A stretch of DNA of 64,000 nucleotides from Pseudomonas migulae (GTDB taxonomy: Bacteria > Pseudomonadota > Gammaproteobacteria > Pseudomonadales > Pseudomonadaceae), in contig NZ_JALJWR010000001.1 of NCBI RefSeq assembly GCF_024169315.1, positions 2,253,501-2,317,500 on the forward strand. The letters are read 5' to 3'. The notes under the pieces are model-generated. The model was not told the DNA's origin, did not search any database, and worked only from the letters and a program-made list of their open reading frames with translations. How positions within the stretch are numbered: the first letter of the stretch is position 1; every line of letters starts with the position of its first letter. The position numbers and the translations under genes are program-made. This document shows, piece after piece, positions 26,701-36,154 of this stretch.

Positions 26701-27462
26701 TCAAAACGCCGTAACCCCCCCATCCACCGCCAGCGAATGACCGGTAGTAAACGCAGCACCATCGCTGCACAGATACAGCACGGCACTGGAAATTTCTTCA
26801 ACCTTGCCGATACGACCCACCGGGTGCATGGCGTTGGCGAACTCGCCCTTCTTCGGATCCGCTTCATAGGCGCGGCGGAACATGTCGGTATCGATGACCG
26901 CCGGGCACACCGCATTCACGCGGATTTTTTTCTTGGCGTATTCGATCGCCGCCGATTTGGTCAGGCCGATCACCGCGTGTTTCGACGCCGCATAAATGCT
27001 CATCTTCGGCGCAGCACCGAGGCCGGCGACCGAAGCGGTGTTGACGATCGCTCCACCGCCCTGGGCCAGCAACAGCGGCAACTGGTACTTCATGCACAAC
27101 CAGACGCCTTTGACGTTCACGCCCATGATCGCGTCGAACTCGTCGATCGTGCCTTCGGCCAGTTTGCCTTTTTCGATTTCGATGCCGGCGTTGTTGAAGG
27201 CATAGTCGAGACGGCCGTAGGTTTTCACCACCTCATCCATCAGATTTTTTACATCGCTTTCCACGGTTACGTTGCAGCGCACGAAGGTCGCTTCGCCGCC
27301 TGCCGTGCGAATCAGCGCCACGGTGCCCTCGCCACCCGCCGTATCCATGTCGGCCACCACCACTTTCAACCCTTCGGCGGCGAACGCCTGGGCGGTCGCG
27401 CGACCGATACCGTTGGCGGCGCCCGTTACGACGGCGACCTGGCCGGAAAACGTCATGCTCAT
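26701..27462 (-). CDS. Short-chain dehydrogenase/reductase
   Basis: A 253-residue classical SDR: NAD(P)-binding TGAANGIG (about residues 13-20), NNAG (90-93), catalytic Ser in NTASVAGLGAAPKMSIYAAS, and Tyr-x3-Lys in YAASKHAVIG. The C-terminal GHSLAVDGGVTAF is typical. Asp at the end of beta-2 (VVADMD) favours NAD. Substrate unknown. Probably cytoplasmic and tetrameric by family. Transcribed singly, divergent from the next oxidoreductase. Confidence 0.92.
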   Translation of the reverse strand: MSMTFSGQVAVVTGAANGIGRATAQAFAAEGLKVVVADMDTAGGEGTVALIRTAGGEATFVRCNVTVESDVKNLMDEVVKTYGRLDYAFNNAGIEIEKGKLAEGTIDEFDAIMGVNVKGVWLCMKYQLPLLLAQGGGAIVNTASVAGLGAAPKMSIYAASKHAVIGLTKSAAIEYAKKKIRVNAVCPAVIDTDMFRRAYEADPKKGEFANAMHPVGRIGKVEEISSAVLYLCSDGAAFTTGHSLAVDGGVTAF

Positions 27463-27698
27463 TGTTTTGTCCTCGAAGAGAAGAATGCGGGGTTTCGCGT
27501 GAGCCCAGTCTAGCCACAGGCGCTACCGCCACGGCAGCACTATCAGAAGGCCGGTTGGGCGCCCATGAGTGGCAGTGATAAAACGACCGGCCTGACTATC
27601 ACTGCACTGGATCAACCTGCATTCGCCGCATCAGCCAAACTTGCGGCAACGACAATGAAGGGCTATCAACAAGGCTTCATTCATCTTGAGTGCCTGTC

Positions 27699-28703
27699 AT
27701 GACTACCCAGACCAATCGCCAGTTCCTGCTCGCCAAACGTCCGGTGGGCGCGGCTACCCGCGAGACGTTCACCTATCAGGAAGTACCGGTCGGAGAACCG
27801 GCCGCGGGTCAGATCCTGGTCAAGAACGAATACCTGTCCCTGGACCCGGCCATGCGTGGCTGGATGAACGAGGGCAAGTCCTACATCCCGCCCGTCGGTA
27901 TCGGCGAGGTCATGCGCGCGTTGGGCGTAGGCAAAGTCGTGGCATCGAACAATCCAGGCTTTGCGGTCGGTGACTACGTCAACGGCGCCCTGGGTGTGCA
28001 GGATTACTTCCTTGGCGAGCCGCGCGGCTTCTACAAGGTCGATCCGAAACTGGCGCCGCTGCCACGTTATCTGTCCGCGCTGGGCATGACCGGGATGACC
28101 GCCTACTTCGCCCTGCTCGATGTCGGTGCGCCGAAAGAAGGCGACACGGTGGTGTTGTCCGGTGCGGCCGGGGCGGTCGGCAGCATTGCCGGGCAGATTG
28201 CCAAGATCAAAGGCTGCCGTGTGATCGGCATCGCGGGCGGTGCGGACAAGTGCAGGTTCCTGATCGACGAACTGGGTTTCGACGGCGCCATCGATTACAA
28301 GAGCGAAGATGTCGTCGCCGGCCTCAAGCGTGAATGCCCGAAAGGCGTCGACGTTTATTTCGACAACGTCGGCGGCGATATCCTCGACGCGGTGCTGAGC
28401 CGTCTGAACATGAAAGCGCGGGTGGTGATCTGTGGCGCCATCAGCCAGTACAACAACAAGGAAGCGGTCAAAGGACCAGCCAACTACCTGTCGCTGCTGG
28501 TGAACCGCGCGCGGATGGAAGGTTTTGTCGTGATGGACTACGCCGCGCAGTTCGCCGCTGCCGGGCAGGAAATGGCCGGCTGGATGGCCAAGGGGCAGCT
28601 CAAGAGCAAGGAAGACATTGTTGAAGGACTGGAGACATTCCCGGAGACGCTGATGAAGTTGTTCAGCGGGGAGAATTTCGGGAAGCTGGTTTTGAAGATC
28701 TGA
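27699..28703 (+). CDS. NADP-dependent medium-chain oxidoreductase (leukotriene B4/curcumin reductase-like)
   Basis: A 334-residue zinc-free MDR-superfamily enzyme: N-terminal GroES-like fold (YLSLDPAMRGWMNEGKSYIP), nucleotide-binding SGAAGAVGSIAGQIAKIKGC (about residues 149-168), and VDVYFDNVGGDILDAVLSRL. The family reduces double bonds of alpha,beta-unsaturated ketones and aldehydes with NADPH. ATG 27699 preferred over GTG 27690. A perfect REPIN follows the stop. Confidence 0.9.
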   Translation: MTTQTNRQFLLAKRPVGAATRETFTYQEVPVGEPAAGQILVKNEYLSLDPAMRGWMNEGKSYIPPVGIGEVMRALGVGKVVASNNPGFAVGDYVNGALGVQDYFLGEPRGFYKVDPKLAPLPRYLSALGMTGMTAYFALLDVGAPKEGDTVVLSGAAGAVGSIAGQIAKIKGCRVIGIAGGADKCRFLIDELGFDGAIDYKSEDVVAGLKRECPKGVDVYFDNVGGDILDAVLSRLNMKARVVICGAISQYNNKEAVKGPANYLSLLVNRARMEGFVVMDYAAQFAAAGQEMAGWMAKGQLKSKEDIVEGLETFPETLMKLFSGENFGKLVLKI

Positions 28704-28732
28704 CCCGAAATTTAAATTCACCGCAAAACCAA

Positions 28733-28822
28733 TGTGGGAGCGGGCTTGCTCGCGAAAGCGGTATGTCAGTCGACATCAACGTTGACTGACATACCGCTTT
28801 CGCGAGCAAGCCCGCTCCCACA
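28733..28822. repeat. REPIN between the oxidoreductase gene and pyrF
   Basis: Perfect inverted arms of about 39 bp (TGTGGGAGCGGGCTTGCTCG ... extended through AAAGCGGTATGTCAGTC) around a 12-nt loop. It lies between the 3' ends of two convergent genes and may act as a bidirectional 3' stem. Confidence 0.92.
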
Positions 28823-28841
28823 TTTGATCTTCAGCGTCTGG

Positions 28842-29540
28842 TCAGGCGATTTCGGCTACTACGTCTGCCAACGCCTTGGCCGGATCCGCCGCCTGGCTGA
28901 TCGGACGGCCGATCACCAGGTAATCGGAACCGGCATCCAGCGCCTGACGCGGGGTCAGGATGCGGCGTTGATCGTCCTGGGCGCTGCCCGCCGGACGAAT
29001 CCCCGGGGTTACCAGTTGCAACGACGGGTGAGCCGATTTCAAGGCTTGGGCTTCCAGCGCCGAGCACACCAGACCGTCCATACCGGCTTTTTCCGCGAGC
29101 GCTGCCAGGCGCAGCACCTGCTCTTGCGGTTCGATGTCCAGACCAATCCCCGCCAGGTCTTCACGCTCCATGCTGGTCAGCACGGTCACGCCGATCAGCA
29201 GCGGTTTCGGGCCGCTACGCTGATCGAGCACTTCACGGCAGGCGGCCATCATGCGCAGACCGCCGGAGCAGTGCACATTGACCATCCACACGCCCATTTC
29301 CGCCGCAGCCTTTACTGCCATGGCGGTGGTGTTCGGGATGTCGTGGAACTTGAGGTCCAGGAACACTTCGAAACCCTTGTCGCGCAAGGTGCCGACGATT
29401 TCCGACGCACAGCTGGTGAACAGTTCCTTGCCGACTTTGACCCGGCACAGTTTCGGGTCCAACTGGTCGGCCAGCTTCAGTGCGGCGTCACGGGTGGGGA
29501 AATCCAGGGCGACGATGATAGGAGTCTGGCAGACGGACAT
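28842..29540 (-). CDS. pyrF: Orotidine 5'-phosphate decarboxylase
   Basis: A 232-residue TIM-barrel enzyme, last step of UMP synthesis. Key segments are IIVALDFPT (residues 7-15), KVGKELFT with the substrate lysine (about 37-44), and the catalytic array [15 protein letters not shown] (about 59-73, Asp-Lys-Asp). C-terminal [11 protein letters not shown] binds phosphate. ATG 29540 gives the normal length. Convergent with the oxidoreductase gene. Confidence 0.97.
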   Translation of the reverse strand: MSVCQTPIIVALDFPTRDAALKLADQLDPKLCRVKVGKELFTSCASEIVGTLRDKGFEVFLDLKFHDIPNTTAMAVKAAAEMGVWMVNVHCSGGLRMMAACREVLDQRSGPKPLLIGVTVLTSMEREDLAGIGLDIEPQEQVLRLAALAEKAGMDGLVCSALEAQALKSAHPSLQLVTPGIRPAGSAQDDQRRILTPRQALDAGSDYLVIGRPISQAADPAKALADVVAEIA

Positions 29541-29832
29541 GTGCGGGCTCTCAGGCAGGACGAAATCGGCGCGCATTGTAGCGGAACCAGCGCGGCTGCG
29601 GGACCCGATGATCGGTAAATCGTCGTCGGCGCTCAGCCAAGACTAGCCCGTTCACCGATTGTGTCGAGACCGATACACACACGACACGCCCACAACACCC
29701 TTCCCCGCTACCCTCGGCAGCCGCAACACGTCCTTACAGCACTTCCCGCCTCCGGGCCGGACGCCTATGCTGAAGCCACAACCTCGCAGCCTATCTTTGT
29801 GGTTGGCAGCCTACCTGGCAGATGAAGCACGC

Positions 29833-30591
29833 ATGCACAGCACCCAAGCCCCCTTGAACGACGATCAAAAAGCGCCCGGCGACGACAAGCGCTGGAGCAT
29901 TCGCGCGCTGATCGTCGACGATGATGTCCCGATCCGCGAGCTGATGATCGATTACCTGGCCCGGTTCAACATCCACGCCAGCGGCGTCACCGATGGCGCC
30001 GCCATGCGTCTGGCGCTGCAAGCCGAGCATTTCGACGTGGTGGTGCTCGACCTGATGCTGCCCGGTGAAGACGGTCTGTCGCTGTGCCGCTGGCTGCGCG
30101 CCGAATCGGACATTCCGATCCTGATGCTCACCGCGCGCTGCGAACCCACCGACCGGATCATCGGCCTGGAACTGGGCGCCGATGACTACATGGCCAAGCC
30201 GTTCGAACCGCGAGAACTGGTCGCGCGGATTCAGACCATTCTGCGGCGAGTGCGCGATGACCGCACCGAACAGCGTGCGAACATTCGCTTCGACAACTGG
30301 CGCCTGAACAGCGTGCTGCGCCAATTGATCGCGGCGGATGGCCTGGTGGTTCCGCTGTCCAACGCAGAATTCCGCTTGCTGTGGGTGTTCATCGAACGGC
30401 CGCGCCGGGTGCTCAGCCGCGAACAGTTGCTGGATGCGGCGCGCGGTCGCTCGATCGAAGCTTTTGATCGCAGCATCGATTTGCTGGTCTCGCGCCTGCG
30501 TCAGAAACTCGGTGACGACCCGAAAGCCCCGCAGTTGATCAAGACCGTTCGCGGTGAGGGTTACCTGTTCGACGCCCGAGACATCGGCTGA
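29833..30591 (+). CDS. OmpR-family response regulator
   Basis: 252 residues from the chosen ATG, with a receiver domain (LIVDDDVPIRELMIDYLARF, phospho-acceptor Asp73 in VVLDLMLPGEDG, Lys in YMAKPFEPREL) and a C-terminal winged helix (AEFRLLWVFIERPRRVLSRE, RSIDLLVSRLRQKLGD). The N-terminal ~25 residues before the receiver are not conserved, and the start is uncertain: upstream in-frame ATG codons at 29767 and further up also exist. Its TGA overlaps the ATG of the sensor kinase gene, forming a two-gene operon. Target genes unknown. Confidence 0.88.
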   Translation: MHSTQAPLNDDQKAPGDDKRWSIRALIVDDDVPIRELMIDYLARFNIHASGVTDGAAMRLALQAEHFDVVVLDLMLPGEDGLSLCRWLRAESDIPILMLTARCEPTDRIIGLELGADDYMAKPFEPRELVARIQTILRRVRDDRTEQRANIRFDNWRLNSVLRQLIAADGLVVPLSNAEFRLLWVFIERPRRVLSREQLLDAARGRSIEAFDRSIDLLVSRLRQKLGDDPKAPQLIKTVRGEGYLFDARDIG

Positions 30592-31640
30592 TGCGTGCGC
30601 GCTTCGATACGCTGTTCGGCCGCCTGTTTGGCGTGCTGCTGGTGGCGATCATCCTGGCGCATCTATTGGCATTTGCCTGGTTTCATCATTACGGTCCACC
30701 ACCTCCGCCACCACCACCCGAGTTCTCCCAAAGTCTCGACGGACAACGCCCACCGCCGGACCCGCGTTTCGAAAACCGGCCACCACGGCCCTGGTTCGGC
30801 GGGCCGTTGGTGCCACTTACTTTCCAGCTGATTTCGTTGATCATTGCCGCCTGGTACGGCGCAAAACTGTTGAGCCGGCCGATCCAGCGCCTGAGCGACG
30901 CCGCCGAGCGCCTCAGCGAAAACCTCGACAGTCCGCCGCTGGACGAGTCCGGCCCACGGGAAGCGCGGCAGGCGGCCTACACCTTCAACCTGATGCAAAA
31001 ACGCATCATCGAACAAATGCAGCAGCGTTCGCGGATGCTCGGTGCGGTGTCCCACGACCTGCGCACGCCGCTGTCTCGGCTCAAGCTGCGGCTGGAGCAG
31101 ATCGACGACAACAAGCTGCAAGGCCAGATGCGCCAGGACCTGGACGACATGATCAGCATGCTCGACGCCACCCTCACCTACCTGCACGAGCAGCGCACCA
31201 GCGAAGCCCCGCAGTGGATGGACGTGCAGGCGCTGGTCGAATCCCTGAGTGAAAACGCCCAGGACCAGGGTTCTGATGTCCAGGCCAACGGCCACTGCGC
31301 ACCGCTGCAGGTGCAGCCGATGGCCCTGCGTTCATGTATCAACAACTTGCTGGATAACGCCCTGCGTTATGCCGGGCAGGCACAGATCGCGCTTGAAGAT
31401 CATCGCGAACACCTGGTGATCAGGGTCATCGACCACGGACCGGGGATCGCGGCGGACAAACGCGAAGCCGTGTTTGAACCCTTCTTTCGCCTGGAAGGTT
31501 CGCGCAATCGCAACTCGGGTGGTGTCGGGTTGGGCATGACCATTGCCCGCGAAGCGGCTGAACGGTTGGGGGGGCAATTGACGCTGGAAGAGACCCTCGG
31601 AGGTGGTTTGACCGCTGTCATCTGGTTGCCCCGCACCTGA
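30591..31640 (+). CDS. Sensor histidine kinase partner
   Basis: A 349-residue inner-membrane kinase: transmembrane helix 1 (about residues 12-32), a short proline-rich periplasmic loop (eight consecutive Pro near residues 38-45), transmembrane helix 2 (about 72-92), HAMP, a HisKA box with phospho-acceptor His155 (SHDLRTPLSRLKL), and an ATP-binding domain (NNLLDNALRYA, DHGPGIAADKREAVFEPFFR, GGVGLGMTIA). The sensor loop is only ~40 residues, so it may sense the membrane or a partner protein. Overlaps the regulator gene by 1 bp. Confidence 0.92.
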   Translation: MRARFDTLFGRLFGVLLVAIILAHLLAFAWFHHYGPPPPPPPPEFSQSLDGQRPPPDPRFENRPPRPWFGGPLVPLTFQLISLIIAAWYGAKLLSRPIQRLSDAAERLSENLDSPPLDESGPREARQAAYTFNLMQKRIIEQMQQRSRMLGAVSHDLRTPLSRLKLRLEQIDDNKLQGQMRQDLDDMISMLDATLTYLHEQRTSEAPQWMDVQALVESLSENAQDQGSDVQANGHCAPLQVQPMALRSCINNLLDNALRYAGQAQIALEDHREHLVIRVIDHGPGIAADKREAVFEPFFRLEGSRNRNSGGVGLGMTIAREAAERLGGQLTLEETLGGGLTAVIWLPRT

Positions 31641-31657
31641 GCCACACATCAACCTAA

Positions 31658-31747
31658 TGTGGGAGCGAGCTTGCTCGCGAAAGCGGTGGACCAGTCAACT
31701 TTGATGTCTACTGACACACCGCTTTCGCGAGCAAGCCCGCTCCCACA
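31658..31747. repeat. REPIN
   Basis: Inverted arms TGTGGGAGCGAGCTTGCTCG / CGAGCAAGCCCGCTCCCACA, each extended by CGAAAGCGGTG, around a diverged centre, between the sensor kinase and the EF-hand gene. Confidence 0.9.
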
Positions 31748-31879
31748 GGTTTCAGGGTTGGCCTGATATTCGCGCATGTGTACCTCTCGGTACAAACCTC
31801 ACATACCCACGACAACTTGCTCCTTGAGGCTGCATAAGCCGGTGCACCCGCCGGTTTTACATTCCAGGGAGTGAGCCCA

Positions 31880-32524
31880 ATGATCGGTAGCGTCAGCAAC
31901 TACACGAGCTATGACAGCAGCGCCAGCACCACCACCAGCAATGCCCGTAGCCAGCAATTCCAGAAAGAACTGCTCGCCAAACTCGACACCAACAGCGATG
32001 GCTCGGTGGATCAGGACGAGCTCAAAAGCGCCCTGTCTCAGAAATCCGATGACGGTTTGCTGGTCAGTCTGAGCAAAAACTTCGCCGACCTGGACAGCGA
32101 CGACAGCGGCAGCCTGAGCAGCGAAGAAATGGCCGCGATGGCGCCTCCTCCGCCACCACCGCGTGATCAGGCACCGGGCACCGAACTGGCCGACGCGCTG
32201 ATCAGCGCCCTGGATGCCGACGGCGACGGTGCCATCAGCGGCGACGAGCTGAGCAACGGCCTGACCAGCGCCGACAGCACCTCATCCACCAGCACCGAGA
32301 CCAGTGCCGCGCTACTCAAAGTATTGGATAGCGACAGCAGTGGCGGTGTCAGCAGTGACGAGTTGAAAGCCGCATTGCAAGCCGGTCGCGAGAAGGACAG
32401 CGACAGCTCCACCGATCAGGCGAACCTGGCAGAAGCGCTGAACAAAATGATCGCCAACCTGAGCAAGCAGTACTCGCTCGATAAGGTGGCGACAGTGGGC
32501 AAGTACCTGAACGTAGCGACTTAA
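31880..32524 (+). CDS. EF-hand calcium-binding protein (XopAW-like)
   Basis: A 214-residue acidic, Ser/Asp-rich protein with four EF-hand loops: DTNSDGSVDQDE (about residues 36-47), DSDDSGSLSSEE (72-83), DADGDGAISGDE (117-128) and DSDSSGGVSSDE (152-163). The first three keep the Ca ligands at positions 1, 3, 5 and 12; the fourth has Gly-Gly at 6-7. A PPPPPP linker divides two pairs. No signal peptide. Similar proteins are named XopAW-like effectors in databases, but no secretion system is in the window. ATG 31880 follows GGGAG at 8 nt. Confidence 0.85.
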   Translation: MIGSVSNYTSYDSSASTTTSNARSQQFQKELLAKLDTNSDGSVDQDELKSALSQKSDDGLLVSLSKNFADLDSDDSGSLSSEEMAAMAPPPPPPRDQAPGTELADALISALDADGDGAISGDELSNGLTSADSTSSTSTETSAALLKVLDSDSSGGVSSDELKAALQAGREKDSDSSTDQANLAEALNKMIANLSKQYSLDKVATVGKYLNVAT

Positions 32525-32532
32525 GTCAAAAG

Positions 32533-32625
32533 CTTCGCGGGCAAGCCTCGCTCCTACAGGTCATATGTCGTACGCATTGTCTATGAACGACATCAAATTT
32601 GTAGGAGCGAGGCTTGCCCGCGAAG
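32533..32625. repeat. REPIN
   Basis: Arms CTTCGCGGGCAAGCCTCGCT / AGCGAGGCTTGCCCGCGAAG extended by CCTACA, around a ~40-nt centre, between convergent genes. Confidence 0.9.
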
Positions 32626-32649
32626 AGGCCATTCACCTCAACACAAATC

Positions 32650-33705
32650 TCAAGGCCGGCGATCTTCCACCCGCGCCTGACTTTTGCTCCAGTCGGTCAA
32701 CAGGCTATACGCCACGGCCAACAACGTCGGCCCGATAAACAGGCCGATGAAGCCGAACGCAATCAACCCGCCAAACACACCCAACAGCACGATCACCAAC
32801 GGCAAATTCCCACCGCGACTGATCAGGTAAGGCTTGAGCACGTTGTCGACCCCGCTAATGATGAATGTGCCCCAAACCCCGAGGAACACCGCCATCCCGT
32901 ACTCGCCCTTCCAGGCCAGCCACGCGGTCGCCGGTATCCACACCAACGGCGGCCCCATGGGAATCAGACTGAGCAGAAAGGTGACGATGCCGAGCACCAG
33001 CGCGCCAGGCACCCCGGCAATCAGGAACCCGATCAACGCCAGCACCGCCTGGGCTGCCGCCGTGCCGATCACGCCATTCACCACCCGTTGAACCGTACCC
33101 GCCACCAATTCGATGTAGTAACCGGCGCGATCACCGATCAACCGCTGCAGCAGCCCATGGACAAACGCCGCCAGGCGCGGCCCGTCCCGGTAGAAAAAGA
33201 ACACGAACACGATGCTCAGCGTCAGCTCGAGAATGCCGCCGCCAATCTGCGCACTGCGCGCCAGCAACCAGTTACCGACCTGCCCCAGATAAGGTTTGAG
33301 CGCCACCATCATTGCCGCGCCTTGCTGGTCGATGCTGTTCCAGATCACCACCAGCCGTTCGCCCACAAGAGGAATACTGCCCAGCCAGGTCGGTGCCTCG
33401 GGCAAGCCGTCCATCTGCACATCCTTGATGAAGGCCGTGGCATCGCGCACATGATCCGCCAGGTTGAAACCCAGCCACACCAGCGGCAACGCCACCACCA
33501 ACATCCAGCCCAGGGTCAGCAATGCCGCCGCCAGGGATTCGCGACCATTGAGCCAATGGGTCAGCAAACGCATCAGCGGCCAACTGGCAAACGCCAGCAC
33601 CGCGCCCCAGAACAACGCGGACCAGAACGGCGCCATCACCCAGAAGCTCGCGCCAAACAGCACCAGGAGCAGGATTTGCACCAACAGCCGATCGTTATTG
33701 ATCAT
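32650..33705 (-). CDS. AI-2E family transporter (YdiK-like)
   Basis: A 351-residue polytopic membrane protein with about seven to eight helices, N-terminal LLVQILLLVLFGASFWVMAP and the family region GVIGTAAAQAVLALIGFLIAG, and IPMGPPLVWIPATAWLAWKG near residues 245-264. The family was named for autoinducer-2 export (TqsA), but most members transport other or unknown substrates. Single gene, convergent with the EF-hand gene. Confidence 0.88.
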   Translation of the reverse strand: MINNDRLLVQILLLVLFGASFWVMAPFWSALFWGAVLAFASWPLMRLLTHWLNGRESLAAALLTLGWMLVVALPLVWLGFNLADHVRDATAFIKDVQMDGLPEAPTWLGSIPLVGERLVVIWNSIDQQGAAMMVALKPYLGQVGNWLLARSAQIGGGILELTLSIVFVFFFYRDGPRLAAFVHGLLQRLIGDRAGYYIELVAGTVQRVVNGVIGTAAAQAVLALIGFLIAGVPGALVLGIVTFLLSLIPMGPPLVWIPATAWLAWKGEYGMAVFLGVWGTFIISGVDNVLKPYLISRGGNLPLVIVLLGVFGGLIAFGFIGLFIGPTLLAVAYSLLTDWSKSQARVEDRRP

Positions 33706-33774
33706 CCGAATCTCGAAAAAAGTCAGTTCGCAAAAGAGTAGGCGAACGCGGCCAGCGCGTCCGCCCGATCCAGC

Positions 33775-34593
33775 TTATCGCAATAGCTCGATGTGCAGAC
33801 CAGAGCCTTCGACGCTGCCCGTCTCCATCCGCGCCGACCGTACGCCCTGGTTCATCAATGCCTGACGCCAGGCTTCGGCGTTCGGCCCGGAAACGCTCAC
33901 CCGCAAGGTCGTGTCCAGGTTCAGGCCGCGCGAGATCAAGCGCAACCAGGTCTCGTCGGGCGCATCGGTCAGTTTCGGGAAGTCGAGTTCACCGGTGCTT
34001 TTGAGCTCTCGCAACAGGGTTGCGGAGGTTGGCAGCAGATCGCCCAGCGGCGTAGCAGCGTCGAACTGTTCAACGTGCAGGTAGGCTTTGCGATTGCCGC
34101 GAGTGATGCTGTATAGCGCCACCAGGGTGTTGTCCTTGGGCGCCGCCAACCGCAACAGTAAATACGCTTGCTGATCGTCAGCGCCATAGAGCTTGGCATT
34201 GCCGAAGACCTCATTGGCCCACAGGCTGCTTTCACCGCAATCACGGGCCTGGCACCAGAACAGCAACTGCGCGTCCTGCTTCTGCAAGGCTTCGCGAGCG
34301 ACAGTAAAGGCTTCGGTAGACGAATGTTCCGGTGGCAACTCGTAGGTCACCGAAGTGGTTTGCCCACGGGCGCTGACCTGACCGTCGAAACGCAACTGGC
34401 CGCTGATCTTGCGGATTGAACCCAGCGGATAGATCCGCTCGAGCTCGACCACCGGGCGATAGTCGACGATCTGCGAATCGGCCACTCGCGGCACGATCGG
34501 CAGGTCCTGACTGCCCGGCACATCGGCGGCAAACAACAGAGGACTGAAACAACACAGGGCCAGCAGACTGATTGAACGCATGGATGAGCTCAT
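33775..34593 (-). CDS. DUF4892 domain-containing exported protein
   Basis: A 272-residue protein with a signal peptide ([20 protein letters not shown]), so periplasmic or outer-membrane linked. The body carries the DUF4892 features ([40 protein letters not shown]). Function unknown. ATG 34593 overlaps the stop of the upstream GST gene (ATGA), so it is the last gene of a four-gene overlapping cluster; MRSISLL at 34581 is a possible start too. Confidence 0.85.
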   Translation of the reverse strand: MSSSMRSISLLALCCFSPLLFAADVPGSQDLPIVPRVADSQIVDYRPVVELERIYPLGSIRKISGQLRFDGQVSARGQTTSVTYELPPEHSSTEAFTVAREALQKQDAQLLFWCQARDCGESSLWANEVFGNAKLYGADDQQAYLLLRLAAPKDNTLVALYSITRGNRKAYLHVEQFDAATPLGDLLPTSATLLRELKSTGELDFPKLTDAPDETWLRLISRGLNLDTTLRVSVSGPNAEAWRQALMNQGVRSARMETGSVEGSGLHIELLR

Positions 34594-35249
34594 CGGATCA
34601 GCATGGTCTGGGCACCCTTGATGACGCTGGCGTCGTCGATGCGTTCGGGAACCAGCAACCCACGCTGCACGGCCGGACGCGCTTCCATGGTCGCCATCCA
34701 GCGTTGCAAGGCAGACAAGCCGTCCACCGAAACTCCGGACCACTCGTAACCACGAACCCATGGATAGGTCGCAATGTCGGCAATGCTGTACTCGCCCGCG
34801 AGAAATTCCACGTCTTGCAGGCGCGTGTCGAGCACTTCGTACAGGCGACGGGTTTCATGCTGATAGCGGTCGATGGCGCCCTGGAGTTTCTCCGGAAAGT
34901 AACGGAAAAACACGTTGGCCTGGCCCTGCATCGGGCCGATTCCGCCCATCTGGAACATCAGCCACTGCAATACCACCGAACGCCCCTTAGGGTCCTGAGG
35001 CAACAGTTTGCCGGTCATTTCAGCAAGGTAAATCAGGATCGCGCCGGATTCGAACACGGCAAAATCGCCGTTGGCGCGGTCGACAATCGCCGGGATCCGG
35101 CCATTGGGATTGATCTTGAGGAAGTCCGCGGACTTCTGTTCCTTCTTGTCGAAACTCAAGGCGTGCACCGTGTAGGGCAGGCCGAGTTCCTCGAGCACGA
35201 TAGAGACCTTGTGGCCATTCGGGGTCGCAGCGGTGTAGAGATCTATCAT
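34590..35249 (-). CDS. Glutathione S-transferase, Nu class-like (YfcG/YghU type)
   Basis: A 219-residue protein with N-terminal [20 protein letters not shown], where the TPNG motif marks disulfide-bond-reducing Nu-class GSTs. It also has [32 protein letters not shown] and [23 protein letters not shown] 35249 follows GGGAG at 6 nt. It lies within the cluster hydrolase-hydrolase-GST-DUF4892, about 50 bp after the second hydrolase. Confidence 0.92.
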   Translation of the reverse strand: MIDLYTAATPNGHKVSIVLEELGLPYTVHALSFDKKEQKSADFLKINPNGRIPAIVDRANGDFAVFESGAILIYLAEMTGKLLPQDPKGRSVVLQWLMFQMGGIGPMQGQANVFFRYFPEKLQGAIDRYQHETRRLYEVLDTRLQDVEFLAGEYSIADIATYPWVRGYEWSGVSVDGLSALQRWMATMEARPAVQRGLLVPERIDDASVIKGAQTMLIR

Positions 35250-35299
35250 GGTTGTCTCCCATTTCAACCCGCCCAGCCTCGACAGTTGCCCGGCGCAAG

Positions 35300-36154
35300 T
35301 CAAGGAACGGCGAAGAACCGATTGAAACAGTCTGCGACAAGGTCGGCACCGGGCTCGTCATTCAAGTGCAAATGATGGCCGCCAGGCAGCTGTTCACGGC
35401 TAAAGGGTAGACGCTCCAGCAACTCGGGATGTTTGGCGAGCATGCCATCGGCCGCGACGACCAGCAGCGCAGGACAGCTGACCCGCTGGACGAAGGCCAT
35501 GGCCTGTTCGGTGGTCAGACGCAGCGGCGACGGCAGCGTCAGGCGGTTGTCGGTCCGCCAGGTGTAGCCGCCCGGCACTGGCATCAAGCCACGCTGGGCC
35601 AGCAGTTCGGAGGCTTCGCGGCTGACGGCCACCAGACCTTTCATGCGCGCTTCTATGGCACGGTCGAGGGTGTTGTAGACCGGTTTGCGTTTCTCCCGCA
35701 GGTCCAGCTGCGCCTGCAGGGCCATGCCCATGCGCTCGGCGGCATTTTCGCCTTTGTCTGTAGGAGGAATGATGCCGTCGATCAAGGCCAGGTGGGTGAC
35801 ACGTTCCGGCAACGACCCGGCAATGATCAACGAAGCGATCGCGCCCATGGAGTGCCCCATCAGCGCAAACCGCTTCAAGCCAAGCTGTTCGGCGACTTGC
35901 AGCACGTCATGGGCGTAGTCCCACATCGCGTAGCCGGCACCCGCAGGACGATGCCCGGAATGACCGTGACCGGCCATGTCCAGCGCGATGATGCGCAGCC
36001 CTTTGAGTTTCGGTGCCAACCGGGCAAAGCTGTTGGCGTTGTCCAGCCAGCCGTGCAAGGCGATCACCGGCAAACCGTCTTCGGGACCGAACAGGTGCGC
36101 AGCCAGCTCGATGTGCGGCAGGCTCAGGCGGACTTCTTCGACGACTTGGCTCAT
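35300..36154 (-). CDS. Alpha/beta hydrolase
   Basis: A 284-residue hydrolase: oxyanion-hole [10 protein letters not shown] (about residues 32-41), nucleophile Ser in GHSMGAIAS (about 97-105), catalytic His in GGHHLHLN near the end. No signal peptide. Its ATG overlaps the TGA of the other hydrolase gene, so the two are co-translated. Substrate not evident. Confidence 0.9.
   Translation of the reverse strand: MSQVVEEVRLSLPHIELAAHLFGPEDGLPVIALHGWLDNANSFARLAPKLKGLRIIALDMAGHGHSGHRPAGAGYAMWDYAHDVLQVAEQLGLKRFALMGHSMGAIASLIIAGSLPERVTHLALIDGIIPPTDKGENAAERMGMALQAQLDLREKRKPVYNTLDRAIEARMKGLVAVSREASELLAQRGLMPVPGGYTWRTDNRLTLPSPLRLTTEQAMAFVQRVSCPALLVVAADGMLAKHPELLERLPFSREQLPGGHHLHLNDEPGADLVADCFNRFFAVP

Noticed and set aside
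31880..32524. Assignment as a proven type III effector
   Set aside because: Only EF-hand similarity supports it; no secretion genes or hrp-box are nearby.
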